Assembly (NCBI GenBank): GCA_002746535.1
Contig: NVWA01000020.1
Location: 1-64,000 of the forward strand
DNA from: Planctomycetota bacterium
Lineage (GTDB): Bacteria > Planctomycetota > GCA-2746535
DNA: 64,000 bases
Direction of reading: 5' to 3'
Shown: piece after piece, positions 25,365-35,200 of the stretch
How the letters are laid out: each line of letters starts with the position of its first letter
Position numbering within the stretch: the first letter of the stretch is position 1
Position numbers and translations under genes: made by a program
Notes under the pieces: generated by a model
Told to the model about the DNA's origin: nothing
Database searches by the model: none
What the model saw: the letters and a program-made list of their open reading frames with translations, nothing else

Positions 25365-26759
25365 ATGTCTAAGTTTTTACTCCCATTAAGCTTTATCATG
25401 TTACTGGTGATCGCCTATCAATCCTTACAATTTCAACAAAATAGTTTCTCCAAATTACACACACAAACTTTAAATCAAATAGGTGAGAAAGCCAAAAAAT
25501 TACAATTCTCGTTTCTATCTTTCATCAGTCAAAAAAAAGGTTCTGCTGAAAATCTTATTAGTGAAAATATTCAACAAGTACTGACGCCCGATTTAACTAG
25601 CTTACAAATTATTTATGAAAATGAAAAACCCAAAACCCTTTGGAAAGCAAACAGTCCAAATCTAGAAGAAACATTTAAAGTAACCTCCGATCCAATGCAA
25701 ATTAATAATGAAACAATTTCTTTATCTTTCATATACGATAAAAGGTCATTACTTATCAACGTTTACAAACAACAAAAACTCCAAAAATTATTAACGGTCT
25801 TATTAATAACAATCATATTCATCTTCGCCACTTTTGGTTTGCTGACCCTACAGGCCAAGTCAACACAAAAAAAGAATCGCATTCTCGCAGAGATGAAACA
25901 ATTGGAATTCAAAAATCAATTAGATTTGGTAAAACTAGAAAAATCAGAAAAAGAAATGAGACTTCAAGTCGTTGAAAAAGAAGAACAACTTCAACAAGCT
26001 GACAAACTCACTTCTCTAGGAATGATTGCCTCCGGGGTCGCTCATGAAATAAACAACCCGAACACCTACATTCACTTAAATGCTGAAACTCTTCAAAAAG
26101 CGTGGGTCGATATGCTAAAACTTATTCATGGTCAAGTAGATGATCAAACTAAAATAGCTGGCATCCCTTTTAAAATTATGAAAGAACGTATTCCGACATT
26201 AACTAAGTCGATAACTGAAGGAAGCGAAAGAATTACAAAAATTATTTCCGATCTTAAAGAATTTGCCTCTACTCAAGATTCTCAAGATAAAAAACAAGAA
26301 TCAATCAATATTAAAACCGTCATTGAAACCTCCATTCGACTAACAGAAAATTTTATTCATAAAGCAACAGATCATTTCCATATCATCAATGATGAAAATA
26401 TTTATGTGATTGGTTCAGCTCAAAAATTAGAACAAGTAATCATAAACTTGCTTATTAATAGCTCACAATCCCTCACAGAAAAAAATCAACCTATCGAAAT
26501 TTCAACCAAAGCAACAAACGATCATGCCATAATCATGGTTCAAGATGAAGGCTGTGGCATACCTGATGATGCAATCAATAATATATTTGATCCTTTTTTT
26601 TCCACAAAAAAGGGTAGTGGTGGCACAGGATTAGGCCTTTCAATTTCATTTGGTATCATTAAAGAAATGAATGGAACCATTCAAGCTAAGAAAAATGAAA
26701 TTAAAGGAACTATTTTTACTATCACCCTACCTTTAACAAACAAAGAAGATCATTCATGA
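25365..26759 (+). CDS. Membrane-bound sensor histidine kinase
   Basis: 464 residues. TM1 (~4-20) and TM2 (~142-162) flank a ~120-residue periplasmic sensor region of unknown fold. A coiled-coil linker follows (~165-213), then HisKA with phospho-acceptor His227 (IASGVAHEINNP). The ATPase domain has N box QVIINLLINSSQSL (~358-370), G1 DEGCGIP (394-400), F box FDPFFSTK and G2 GGTGLGLS (419-426). The NtrB-like H box and the four-base ATGA overlap with the NtrC-type regulator downstream show that the two form a two-component pair. The signal sensed is unknown. Confidence 0.92.
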   Translation: MSKFLLPLSFIMLLVIAYQSLQFQQNSFSKLHTQTLNQIGEKAKKLQFSFLSFISQKKGSAENLISENIQQVLTPDLTSLQIIYENEKPKTLWKANSPNLEETFKVTSDPMQINNETISLSFIYDKRSLLINVYKQQKLQKLLTVLLITIIFIFATFGLLTLQAKSTQKKNRILAEMKQLEFKNQLDLVKLEKSEKEMRLQVVEKEEQLQQADKLTSLGMIASGVAHEINNPNTYIHLNAETLQKAWVDMLKLIHGQVDDQTKIAGIPFKIMKERIPTLTKSITEGSERITKIISDLKEFASTQDSQDKKQESINIKTVIETSIRLTENFIHKATDHFHIINDENIYVIGSAQKLEQVIINLLINSSQSLTEKNQPIEISTKATNDHAIIMVQDEGCGIPDDAINNIFDPFFSTKKGSGGTGLGLSISFGIIKEMNGTIQAKKNEIKGTIFTITLPLTNKEDHS

Positions 26760-28159
26760 GTTCAGAATTTAATATTCAAAAAATACATTCAGAGCTCTCA
26801 ATCTTGATTGTCGACGATGAGGAAAACCTATTATTAGCACTAGAAACCATTTTGCTAACTAATGGAGTTCAAAAAATTAAAACGCTATCCAATCCAAAAG
26901 AACTCACAAAAGTAATTGAATCTGAACATTACCATATTGTCTTGTTAGATGAAAACATGGGGTCCACGCATGGGTCTGACTTAATCAGTTCAATCATTTG
27001 CCATTCGCCCGCTACTCAAGTTATCATGTTAACAGCTGAAAATTCTGTCAACCTTGTCGTCAAATGTATGCAATCTGGTGCAGCTGATTATTTAACAAAA
27101 CCCGTCAATGAAACTAGATTGATAGCGGCAATTATCAATGCCGGTAAAAAAGTAACTATGGTGGATGAATTCCAGAGAATCAAATCCTACTTAACAGGCA
27201 AAGAATTAGAGCACCCCGACGACTTCAATAATATCTTGACTGAAAGTGATAATGTTATCAATCTTTTTAAATACATAGAATCTGTTTCAAAAACGCCTCT
27301 TCCCATTTTGCTATTGGGAGAAACGGGTGCCGGCAAAGAGGTCTTTGCTAAATCAATTCATAATTCTTCAAAACAAAAAGGTGATTTCGTGGCCTTTAAT
27401 GCCGCCGGTGTCGACGATCACTTTTTTTCAGATACTCTCTTTGGTCACATAAAAGGATCTTTCACAAATGCCAGCAAAGACAGGCCTGGGCTTCTAAAAA
27501 AAGCAAAAGGCGGATCCATATTCATTGATGAAATAGGTGACCTGCAAGCAACTTCACAAATTAAGTTATTGCGACTACTTCAAGAAAAGGAATACTTCCC
27601 ATTAGGTTCCGATCAAGCTGAATTTTGTGATGCAAAAATCATTTGCGCCACAAATAAAAATCTAGAAGAAGAAGTTAAAGCAGGGAATTTTAGAGAAGAT
27701 TTATATTATCGACTAAATAGCCATACCATAAAAATCCCCCCTCTCCGAGATAGACTTCAAGATCTAGAGATACTTGTTTCTCACTTCATCAACAAACATC
27801 AGATTAATAAAAATAAAAATGTTCTTTTCCCTAAACAATTGATTCCAATTCTTTCTCACTATAAATTTCCCGGAAATGTTAGAGAACTAGAGATGATGGT
27901 TGCAGACGCTGTGGCAATGGTTAAAGGCAATACTATTTCTCTAGAACCTTTTTTAAGTAAAATTGAAATTATTAAAAACTCAAATAAAAAGGAATTAACT
28001 AGTTCAGAGGACAATCAAAGTATCGAAGATTTCCCATCGTTAAAAGAAATAGAGAAATCACATATACAGAAAGCTATGAAAATAGCCGAAAATAATCAAA
28101 GTCTAGCCTCACGACTTTTGGGTATCACCAGACAAACCCTCAATAAAAAGTTAAAGTAA
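26756..28159 (+). CDS. NtrC-type sigma-54-dependent response regulator with altered GAFTGA loop
   Basis: 467 residues. Receiver: acidic pair Asp20/Asp21, phospho-acceptor Asp65 (VLLDENMGS), Thr93 and Lys115. AAA+ domain: Walker A GETGAGKE (188-195), Walker B GSIFIDE (253-259), Arg-finger region NFREDLYYRLN and sensor II FPGNVREL. The loop that contacts sigma-54, normally GAFTGA, reads GSFTNA (234-239). A Fis-type HTH ends the protein (QSLASRLLGITRQTLNKKLK). Its start overlaps the kinase stop by 4 bases. It should activate sigma-54 promoters unless the loop changes abolish this. Confidence 0.92.
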   Translation: MSSEFNIQKIHSELSILIVDDEENLLLALETILLTNGVQKIKTLSNPKELTKVIESEHYHIVLLDENMGSTHGSDLISSIICHSPATQVIMLTAENSVNLVVKCMQSGAADYLTKPVNETRLIAAIINAGKKVTMVDEFQRIKSYLTGKELEHPDDFNNILTESDNVINLFKYIESVSKTPLPILLLGETGAGKEVFAKSIHNSSKQKGDFVAFNAAGVDDHFFSDTLFGHIKGSFTNASKDRPGLLKKAKGGSIFIDEIGDLQATSQIKLLRLLQEKEYFPLGSDQAEFCDAKIICATNKNLEEEVKAGNFREDLYYRLNSHTIKIPPLRDRLQDLEILVSHFINKHQINKNKNVLFPKQLIPILSHYKFPGNVRELEMMVADAVAMVKGNTISLEPFLSKIEIIKNSNKKELTSSEDNQSIEDFPSLKEIEKSHIQKAMKIAENNQSLASRLLGITRQTLNKKLK

Positions 28160-28266
28160 GATTAATTTTTATTGAATAATCCATTAAAGAATTACGTGCA
28201 TTTAATTATGAATAGTGTAAAATTCTCGACCCAAAAATAACAAACATTATAAGGAAGGATAGTATT

Positions 28267-28548
28267 ATGCCAACTGCAAGAGCAAGTCACATTTTAGTTA
28301 CAACCGAAGATGAATGCAATGATTTGAAGACTAAGATTGAAGGTGGAGAAACTTTTGATTCTATGGCTCAAGAACATTCACAATGTCCATCAGGTCAAAA
28401 GGGTGGTGATCTAGGTGAATTCATGCCTGGTCAAATGGTCAAAGAATTTGATGAAGTGGTTTTCAGCGGAGAAATAGGCGCTGTTTTAGGCCCCATCAAA
28501 ACTCAATTCGGATACCACTTAATTCAAGTTATTTCAAGAACTGACTAA
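28267..28548 (+). CDS. ppiC: Parvulin-type peptidyl-prolyl isomerase (PpiC-like)
   Basis: 93 residues, a single rotamase domain of usual length: ASHILVTTEDECNDLK, GGETFDSMAQEHSQCPSG, KGGDLGEFMPGQMVKEFDEV and GPIKTQFGYHLIQV. The two conserved His (SHIL, GYHLI) and the DLG.F motif are in place. No signal peptide, so cytoplasmic, as for E. coli PpiC. A strong SD (AAGGAAGG) precedes the ATG. A terminator-like hairpin follows at 28623. It probably helps fold cytoplasmic proteins; not linked to its neighbours. Confidence 0.93.
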   Translation: MPTARASHILVTTEDECNDLKTKIEGGETFDSMAQEHSQCPSGQKGGDLGEFMPGQMVKEFDEVVFSGEIGAVLGPIKTQFGYHLIQVISRTD

Positions 28549-28622
28549 TTAGTCAATACATTATTCAGGCACAACTTGTCTTACATACTCATAGCAAATG
28601 AGATGGCATAGATAAGTACATA

Positions 28623-28650
28623 GCCGGTAGCTAAAGCAGCCGGCTTTTCT
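28623..28650 (+). terminator. Rho-independent terminator after ppiC
   Basis: AGCCGG ... CCGGCT (6-bp GC-rich stem, 12-base loop with internal AGC/GC pairing), followed directly by TTTT. It lies 75 bp after the parvulin stop. Confidence 0.7.
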
Positions 28651-28758
28651 CATAAATCCCTCCTAGACAGAAACTTATTCTGAATTATTGAGCGGGCATT
28701 ATCTCTAATTTATACTTACTTCTTCCAATTACTTTTATTAATTAATTATTAGATTAGA

Positions 28759-29583
28759 ATGATTAAAAATCATTTTAGGAAAATATCTATGCGCCTTTTA
28801 TTAATACTTCTAGCTCTAATCATTACAGCGAATATCTCCTCTGCAAAGAATAAAAAAGCAATAGATTCTGTTTTACGAAAATACGAAAATAGAATCAAGA
28901 GAACAAAAAATGCCTACAAAGAAGAAATAGAGAAAATTAGAAAATTATTAATAGATGAATACAAATCCCGCCAAAAATTTTATATGAAAAAGGGCAACCT
29001 TAAAGAAGCAAACAAAATTCAACTTCAAATTGATGCACTTGAGCAAAGAAAAACAGGCGTAACCAATAAAGATGGTGAAAGCGGAAAAGAATATGACTTT
29101 TACAATATCATTGAAAACAAAAATAAAATAGAAAAAAAAACAAATTCAAAATTTATTCCATTCACAAAAAATATCGCAGACACGGCAACCATTACAACTT
29201 CAAGCGCTCATTCTGATTCAACAGGAATTCAAACAGTAAATGGCTTGAAAACAGGTGGCTATAAAAATGGCTGGACCTCAAAAGAAGAAGGCAACAAGGC
29301 ATGGATAGAATATAATTTTAAAAAAGCGATAAAAATATCAAAAGTTATCTTGTTCGCTCACAACAATAATAACAAGCTAGACATCATCACAGAAGTCGAA
29401 TTGATTTTTAATAATTCAAAAAAAGTTACTGTCAAAGATATGACCGAAAAGAAATTTGAATATTCGATTGACTTGAAAAAAAATATTAAAATTAAATCAT
29501 TGAAGATTTCGATTGTTAAATCTAATAATATTAAATGGGGCGTAGGCTTTAAAGAAGTTGAAATTTATGGTGAAGAAAAATAA
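28759..29583 (+). CDS. Secreted protein with C-terminal discoidin (F5/8 C)-like domain
   Basis: 274 residues. The signal peptide is best read from the second Met (MRLLLILLALIITANISSA, ATG at 28789); the first ATG adds ten residues. A basic coiled coil follows (~25-95, KRTKNAYKEEIEKIRKLL). From ~135 a galactose-binding-like beta-sandwich is visible: TATITTSSAHSDSTGIQTVNG, GWTSKEEGNKAWIEYNFKKA, ISKVILFAHN and a terminal GVGFKEVEIYGE. Such domains bind glycans or cell surfaces. It precedes the secreted transglutaminase-like gene by 185 bp. The binding role is inferred. Confidence 0.8.
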   Translation: MIKNHFRKISMRLLLILLALIITANISSAKNKKAIDSVLRKYENRIKRTKNAYKEEIEKIRKLLIDEYKSRQKFYMKKGNLKEANKIQLQIDALEQRKTGVTNKDGESGKEYDFYNIIENKNKIEKKTNSKFIPFTKNIADTATITTSSAHSDSTGIQTVNGLKTGGYKNGWTSKEEGNKAWIEYNFKKAIKISKVILFAHNNNNKLDIITEVELIFNNSKKVTVKDMTEKKFEYSIDLKKNIKIKSLKISIVKSNNIKWGVGFKEVEIYGEEK

Positions 29584-29768
29584 TATTAGTCTTTAAGAAA
29601 CCAATATTAAATTCAAACTATAAGCCTAATTAACACAGCCGTTATTAATAGCTAACTTCACACTTGCTTTTATGTCTTAATAATGAACATAAGTTGATAT
29701 CTCTTCATAATTAGCTAGAATCATTATTTCTCCCCACCTCCGTATAATCTTTCAAAAGGACATTCATC

Positions 29769-32024
29769 ATGAAATTCAGATCTATTACGCTACTTTTCTG
29801 CTTTTCTGCAGCCTTATTTATTACAACAATTGCCGAAGAAAATCGCGTTAAAAATTTTAAAATCATAAACGACAAAGCCCCGGATAATTCATCCTTAAAA
29901 TCCATAGTTGACTCGGTAACAAAAGGGCTTGAAACAAATGATCAAAAAGCTATCGCCATTTATAATTACATGATGTTCATCACCTACCACCGAAAATATC
30001 CCCGCGAAAAAGGAGGCGTAGCAACCCTTAAAGTTTTTAATACATATGGTTGGTCATTATGTGGAGGGTTACACACAATGGAGTCAGCATTGTGGCGAGA
30101 ACTTGGTTGGAAGTGGCGTTATCTCGGATGGAAAGGACACACAACAACAGAAGCTTTTTATGATAACAAATGGCATTACCTAGATGTGTTTTTAAAATTT
30201 TATACTTGGAAAAAAGATCCAAATGCTAAAGGTGGCAAAGTGATTGCGTCTCAACAAGATATCTTGGAATCCCCTAGTCTTGCATTAACAGACATTGTTC
30301 ACAATAAAGCACGCGGTGTTTCATACTTCAGAGATAATCAATTTAAATTAATTAATGATGAACCCAATTGGATGGCACCAGCTTTACTTGTTTGTGGAGA
30401 CACTGCAAAAGGTGTCGTTCAAGGAGTCAAAACAAAAAAGAATCGAGGATCTCCTACTTCATGGGCTGGGATTAATTTTGACACAGGTGATTATAAATCA
30501 GATGTCAATTTAAATTCAGGCATGAAACTTAATTTGATGTGGAGTAAAATTGAAGGTGCTCATTGGTGGTTTCCCAGCCGAAAAGAGGTACCTCAACATT
30601 CGTGCAATGACAAGGACTATCGAAATAGCCCGTCATTAGGTCCTTTACTGGAACCATACAGATCAGTATTCAAAGGCAAAGGACGATCTTATGCAAATGG
30701 AATTCTTTCTTTTTCACCAATAATAAATTCTTCACTATTGAAATCAGTATTCAAACACGAAAACGTAATCGTTAATAGTGGTGTTTTAAAGCCAATCAAC
30801 GCTGATGAGCCAGCATTCATTACAATAAGATTTGATTCACCCTATGTAATGTCAAAAGCAAAAGGAACCATCGATAATGTTACTGAAGCAGAGATCTCAA
30901 CAAACAACGGTAAATCATTTCAAAAAATTATGTTAAATGATTTCTCAAAAAACATTGGTGGGAAATATAATTGTTTACTAAAAATCCCCGTTACAAAAGA
31001 GGTTAAAAATATTTCCATTGAAATCATCACTCAGATAAACAGGTGTTCACTTCCATTTTTATCGCCTGGTGAAAACAATCTTACTGTCAGCAAAGATGCT
31101 TCTAGTAAACTTGGCAAAAATAAAATGGTTGTAACCTATACTTTTCAAATTGGTTCAAGACGAAAAACATTTGATCAATTTATAGAATCCGGCCATGAAG
31201 TCGCCAAAGCCCATTTTGCAGCATGGAGTAAACAAAAATATTTTGTTAGAAAAATATTAAGCGAGAGTGACTTTAAAAACAATTCGTATCAATTTAAAAT
31301 CAATATTGGGACACCAAAAGACAAACAACCTGTTTACCCACGTATGATTGCACTAACCAGAGAAGTACTAAGCCCAGATCAAAAACCTAGTCCACTCGCT
31401 AGTGAATTCAAGGAATACACATTACCTGAAAATTATGAACTAAAATCACTTCCAAATCCATTTCATGTTGGCACACAATTGCCCCCTATTGAAAAACCAA
31501 AACCTTTTGATAAATCTAATCAGAAAGTTGAATTCAGTCATGCTGTTTCAAAAGATGGAAAAGTTGCTGATAACCATTATGTTAAAGAAAAAAAAGGCGA
31601 AAACTGGGCCATACTGTTACGGGCAGATGTGAGTAAAATAAAAAGCTCAAAGGCTGTTAAATCAGTTGTTTTAAATCTTCCGGTAATTAAAGGTCGTTCA
31701 AAAGCAAAAGTTAAAATTATCGCTGTAATCTTAAAAGCTCCATTTGAAAAAAGTAAGCCATATGATTTTGCTAATTTCAACAGTAAGTTCAGTCATTGTA
31801 TTTTGCCACCGCAGAATAGTGGTGACTATTCACCTGCGAAGAACTTTAAAATTGATATTACCAAACTGGTTAAGACTTGGAGATCAAATAACACGTCAGG
31901 CACCATTTATATCGCAGTATCAACAAAACAAGATCGATCAGTTGATGAAGGTTACACAGTGCGAGCAGACTTTGATAAAGACGCTACATTTTCACTGGAC
32001 CTAGAGATTTTTAAACCTGAATAA
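29769..32024 (+). CDS. Large secreted transglutaminase-like protein
   Basis: 751 residues with a signal peptide (residues 1-22). The transglutaminase-like core has Cys98 (WSLCGGLHTM), His124 (GWKGHTTTEAFY) and Asp139 (KWHYLDVFL), a complete Cys-His-Asp set. The middle is beta-rich (VIVNSGVLKPINADEPAFIT; YNCLLKIPVTKEVKNISIEI). The C-terminal ~150 residues resemble a carbohydrate-binding-type sandwich, with KNFKIDITKLVKTWRSNNT and GTIYIAVST. SD AAGGA precedes the ATG. The reaction (protease, cross-linking or amidase) is unknown. It is not closely similar to the 404-residue transglutaminase protein at 6081. Confidence 0.82.
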   Translation: MKFRSITLLFCFSAALFITTIAEENRVKNFKIINDKAPDNSSLKSIVDSVTKGLETNDQKAIAIYNYMMFITYHRKYPREKGGVATLKVFNTYGWSLCGGLHTMESALWRELGWKWRYLGWKGHTTTEAFYDNKWHYLDVFLKFYTWKKDPNAKGGKVIASQQDILESPSLALTDIVHNKARGVSYFRDNQFKLINDEPNWMAPALLVCGDTAKGVVQGVKTKKNRGSPTSWAGINFDTGDYKSDVNLNSGMKLNLMWSKIEGAHWWFPSRKEVPQHSCNDKDYRNSPSLGPLLEPYRSVFKGKGRSYANGILSFSPIINSSLLKSVFKHENVIVNSGVLKPINADEPAFITIRFDSPYVMSKAKGTIDNVTEAEISTNNGKSFQKIMLNDFSKNIGGKYNCLLKIPVTKEVKNISIEIITQINRCSLPFLSPGENNLTVSKDASSKLGKNKMVVTYTFQIGSRRKTFDQFIESGHEVAKAHFAAWSKQKYFVRKILSESDFKNNSYQFKINIGTPKDKQPVYPRMIALTREVLSPDQKPSPLASEFKEYTLPENYELKSLPNPFHVGTQLPPIEKPKPFDKSNQKVEFSHAVSKDGKVADNHYVKEKKGENWAILLRADVSKIKSSKAVKSVVLNLPVIKGRSKAKVKIIAVILKAPFEKSKPYDFANFNSKFSHCILPPQNSGDYSPAKNFKIDITKLVKTWRSNNTSGTIYIAVSTKQDRSVDEGYTVRADFDKDATFSLDLEIFKPE

Positions 32025-32091
32025 AAAGCTATTTCCACATTTTTGTTGGGACAACCCAGGATCTGTCTCAAGTAAATAAATTTAGCCAACC

Positions 32092-32137
32092 ACCCCGCCA
32101 GCAAGCTTCCACCCTTCCTTAAAAAGGAGGGGAGTAC
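32092..32137. repeat. Dispersed non-coding repeat, copy 2
   Basis: Matches 3645-3691: CAACCACCCCGCCAGCAAGC, then CC-TTCCTT and AAGGAGGGGA, with about three substitutions by eye. The right half of the element is degenerate here. Confidence 0.7.
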
Positions 32138-32255
32138 ATATGCAAAACAATTAAATAAGCTCTACTCCTTTTCAAGTATGAGAGCTTAGGTATTACATGT
32201 CCAGAGCAGGAGGCTATTGTCACCCATGCCTAAACTCTATGGATGCCAAAGATGA

Positions 32256-35200
32256 TTAGGGCATAATAAAATTACTATTTACTGAAGCATTTTCTGCTGG
32301 TCGAATTGAGATAGGGCCTTGTTTAGAAATTAAGTTTGTTGATCCATTCCAATAGTACCCGATGTAATACGTACCTTGACCCAAGTTATTAAATTTCACA
32401 GATCCAGAACTAACATTTTGAATGTAGGTACTGATCTTTCTTGCTTTTCTAAATGATAATGGGGTTGGCAAATCTAATAATTTCCCATCAGCTCCTAAAA
32501 GTCCAACTGAAATAGGCAATTGAAATTTATCGATGATTTTAATATTAATGCTAGCTGCTTTTAATAATTTAATCTTTATTAATTCATTCTTACTAACCGT
32601 ATTTAATATTTGCACAGATTTACTTTCATAACCCTCCTTGTTCACAAACAGTTGAAATGTAGAATGTGGCCATGAGTTTTTGGGTAAAAAACCTTTTTTG
32701 TTTGAGTAAGGGAATAAATCGGCACTTTTCCAATCTCGTCTTTGAAAGATATTATTATTCGAATCCAAAAAATAGAAGGCAACATTTTTTAATGGTTTAT
32801 TATGTTCATCTACTATTTTAATTTTTGATAATTGCCGCGCGATAGACAATGTAATCGTCACCTTCTTAGACTCACTGGAACTTAGAGTAAACGGGCCATA
32901 AGTTTGTGGTAAATAATTTGATCGAAAATCTTCTTCGACTATTACATAATAGGGAGCATCAGGCATTAAAGAAAATGTCGTCTTGCCACCCCGTGTAACC
33001 CTCCCTTGACCCATATAAGTTTCTTTGATTTTATACTTCTCCCCGGGATATAGAGTAGCCAGGACTTTATTAATAGGCTTTCCACTTTCATCAACTACAG
33101 AAACTTCTAAAATTGCTTGAGGAACTTTAACAACAATAGCGTTTTCTTGATCTAATGTTAGTGTGATTTTTCTTTTTAATTCTTTGCCTTTATAATAAAA
33201 GCTTAATACATATTCACCTGGATAGATATGTTCGACAACGTGTTTACCATTATTTACATTAACCCCGATGACCATTTTGCCACTTCTATCATTAATTCTT
33301 AAAAACCCTCTTTCATTAATGGCAGCACCATCTTTAAGAATACGCACATCTAGGGTGGTTTGGTTTTTTCTGAAATTATTTAGATCTAAATAGAAGATCT
33401 CTTCATTAACTATAATAATTTTGGTAGGAATTTTCTCAGTTTCAGTTTTCCCATTTTTTAAGCTACGAGAAATACTTAGTTCATACTCGCCTGGTTTCAA
33501 TGCACCAATTTCAAAATTTCCATCAGCATCGATCTTTACTCTTTTATTACTTGGTCGCAAATAACCTCTGGCGCTACTCAGTTCTTCATCCATTGGATAA
33601 ACCCCTTTAAGAGTTCCACCTCGCATCAACTTCACAATAAATTCTTTTTCAACGCTACCATCAAACTTATGCTTGTATTCAGCAAAACCTCCGGCATATA
33701 CCTTGATGTCAAACTTGCTAGCCAAATGAACAAATTTTACAACTCCATCTTGATCCGTTGGCAATGATTGTAGTTTCATTCGACCTTGCCAAATCTCCAC
33801 AGGGGTATAGGCGACGGGTGCATCATTCTTTTCGTTTACCACTGTAATTCGATAGTTCTCACCTTCTTGCAGAACAACCTTAACTACATCAGGGATTTTG
33901 GAAGATTTACGATATGGGCCAAGTCGCGTAAGCGCAAAACCATCTGATTCAAATAACAAAGAAAAGTCTCGCATATAACGATGATTTCTAAGTGAAATAA
34001 ACTTTTCACCATTATCATTTGTCACGATATCGATTGGCCAAGTTGACCTTCTTATTTCCATTGACAAATTTATAGGCCCATTGTAGATCTGCCCACTAGA
34101 ATCGGTAATCAACAATTTCTTTAAATCCTTATCAACAACTTTTAATGTCAACACTTTTTCAGTAGGTACCGTTATTCGCCAACTTTTAATACTTTTTAAA
34201 GGATCGGCAGTTCTAATTGAATAGCGACCATGCACAACATTTTTGACCTCACAATAGCCTTCTTCATTACTCTTACAATTAACTATATAGGAAGGGTCCA
34301 TATAACTTGTCAAAACAACTTCAAAATCTGGAATGACAACATCATCATTTGTAACAAATTTCAATTGAATGCTTTTTTCTTCCACTAAAAATAGATCAAC
34401 AGCATTTTTATCTTTTTCAAAATTTATCGATTTGGAGGCACCAACACCATAGTCGCCATGATATGCTTTTATAGAGTAAGAAGAGGCTTCCAATGCGCCA
34501 AAATTAAAGGTTCCGTCATGACTTGACCTAATAGTCTTGTGAGGATACCGACTACTATCTTTAAACAGCTGTATTCGAGCGTCAGCAACTTCGGCCTTAC
34601 CAAAAAATATTTTTCCAGAAATACTTTTACCATCCTCCATTTGGACTGTAGTCGAATTTTGATTTACATAATCAAATTCCCAAGAAAATGTTTTTTTCAA
34701 ATGGTTTGCATGACTCAAACTTAAATTTACTTTTTCATTTTTATTCAAACCAGAAATTTTGACTGTTCCATTTCCATCTGAATCTTTAAAAGATTTAAAC
34801 TTATTGATGGTATAAGTAACTCTTACGTTACTTAAAATTTTATTATCTTTATCAACAACTTTGACAACTCCTGCGTGCCCCTTTTCAAGAGAAATGTCAT
34901 AGGAGGTTTTATCTTTTACTAATGTTACCCTATTGGGTAAATACCCCTCAACATAAACCTCCAACTGCTGTGTGTTTTTGTCAAGCAATTCATATTCAAA
35001 TAAGCCTTCATTATTCACGTTAATTTCCGTTGGGCTCTGATGGGTATTATCAAAAGATCGAAAAGACCTTCTTCCTCTTCGGCCTCGATAACCGCTTAAA
35101 TTATTAAAACCCCGTGCCCTAGACTGTCCTTGAGGAGTAACACTTATTTTTCCTATTTTTTCCTGAGCATTAATTAAGCGAAATGAAACAATGGGGTTTT

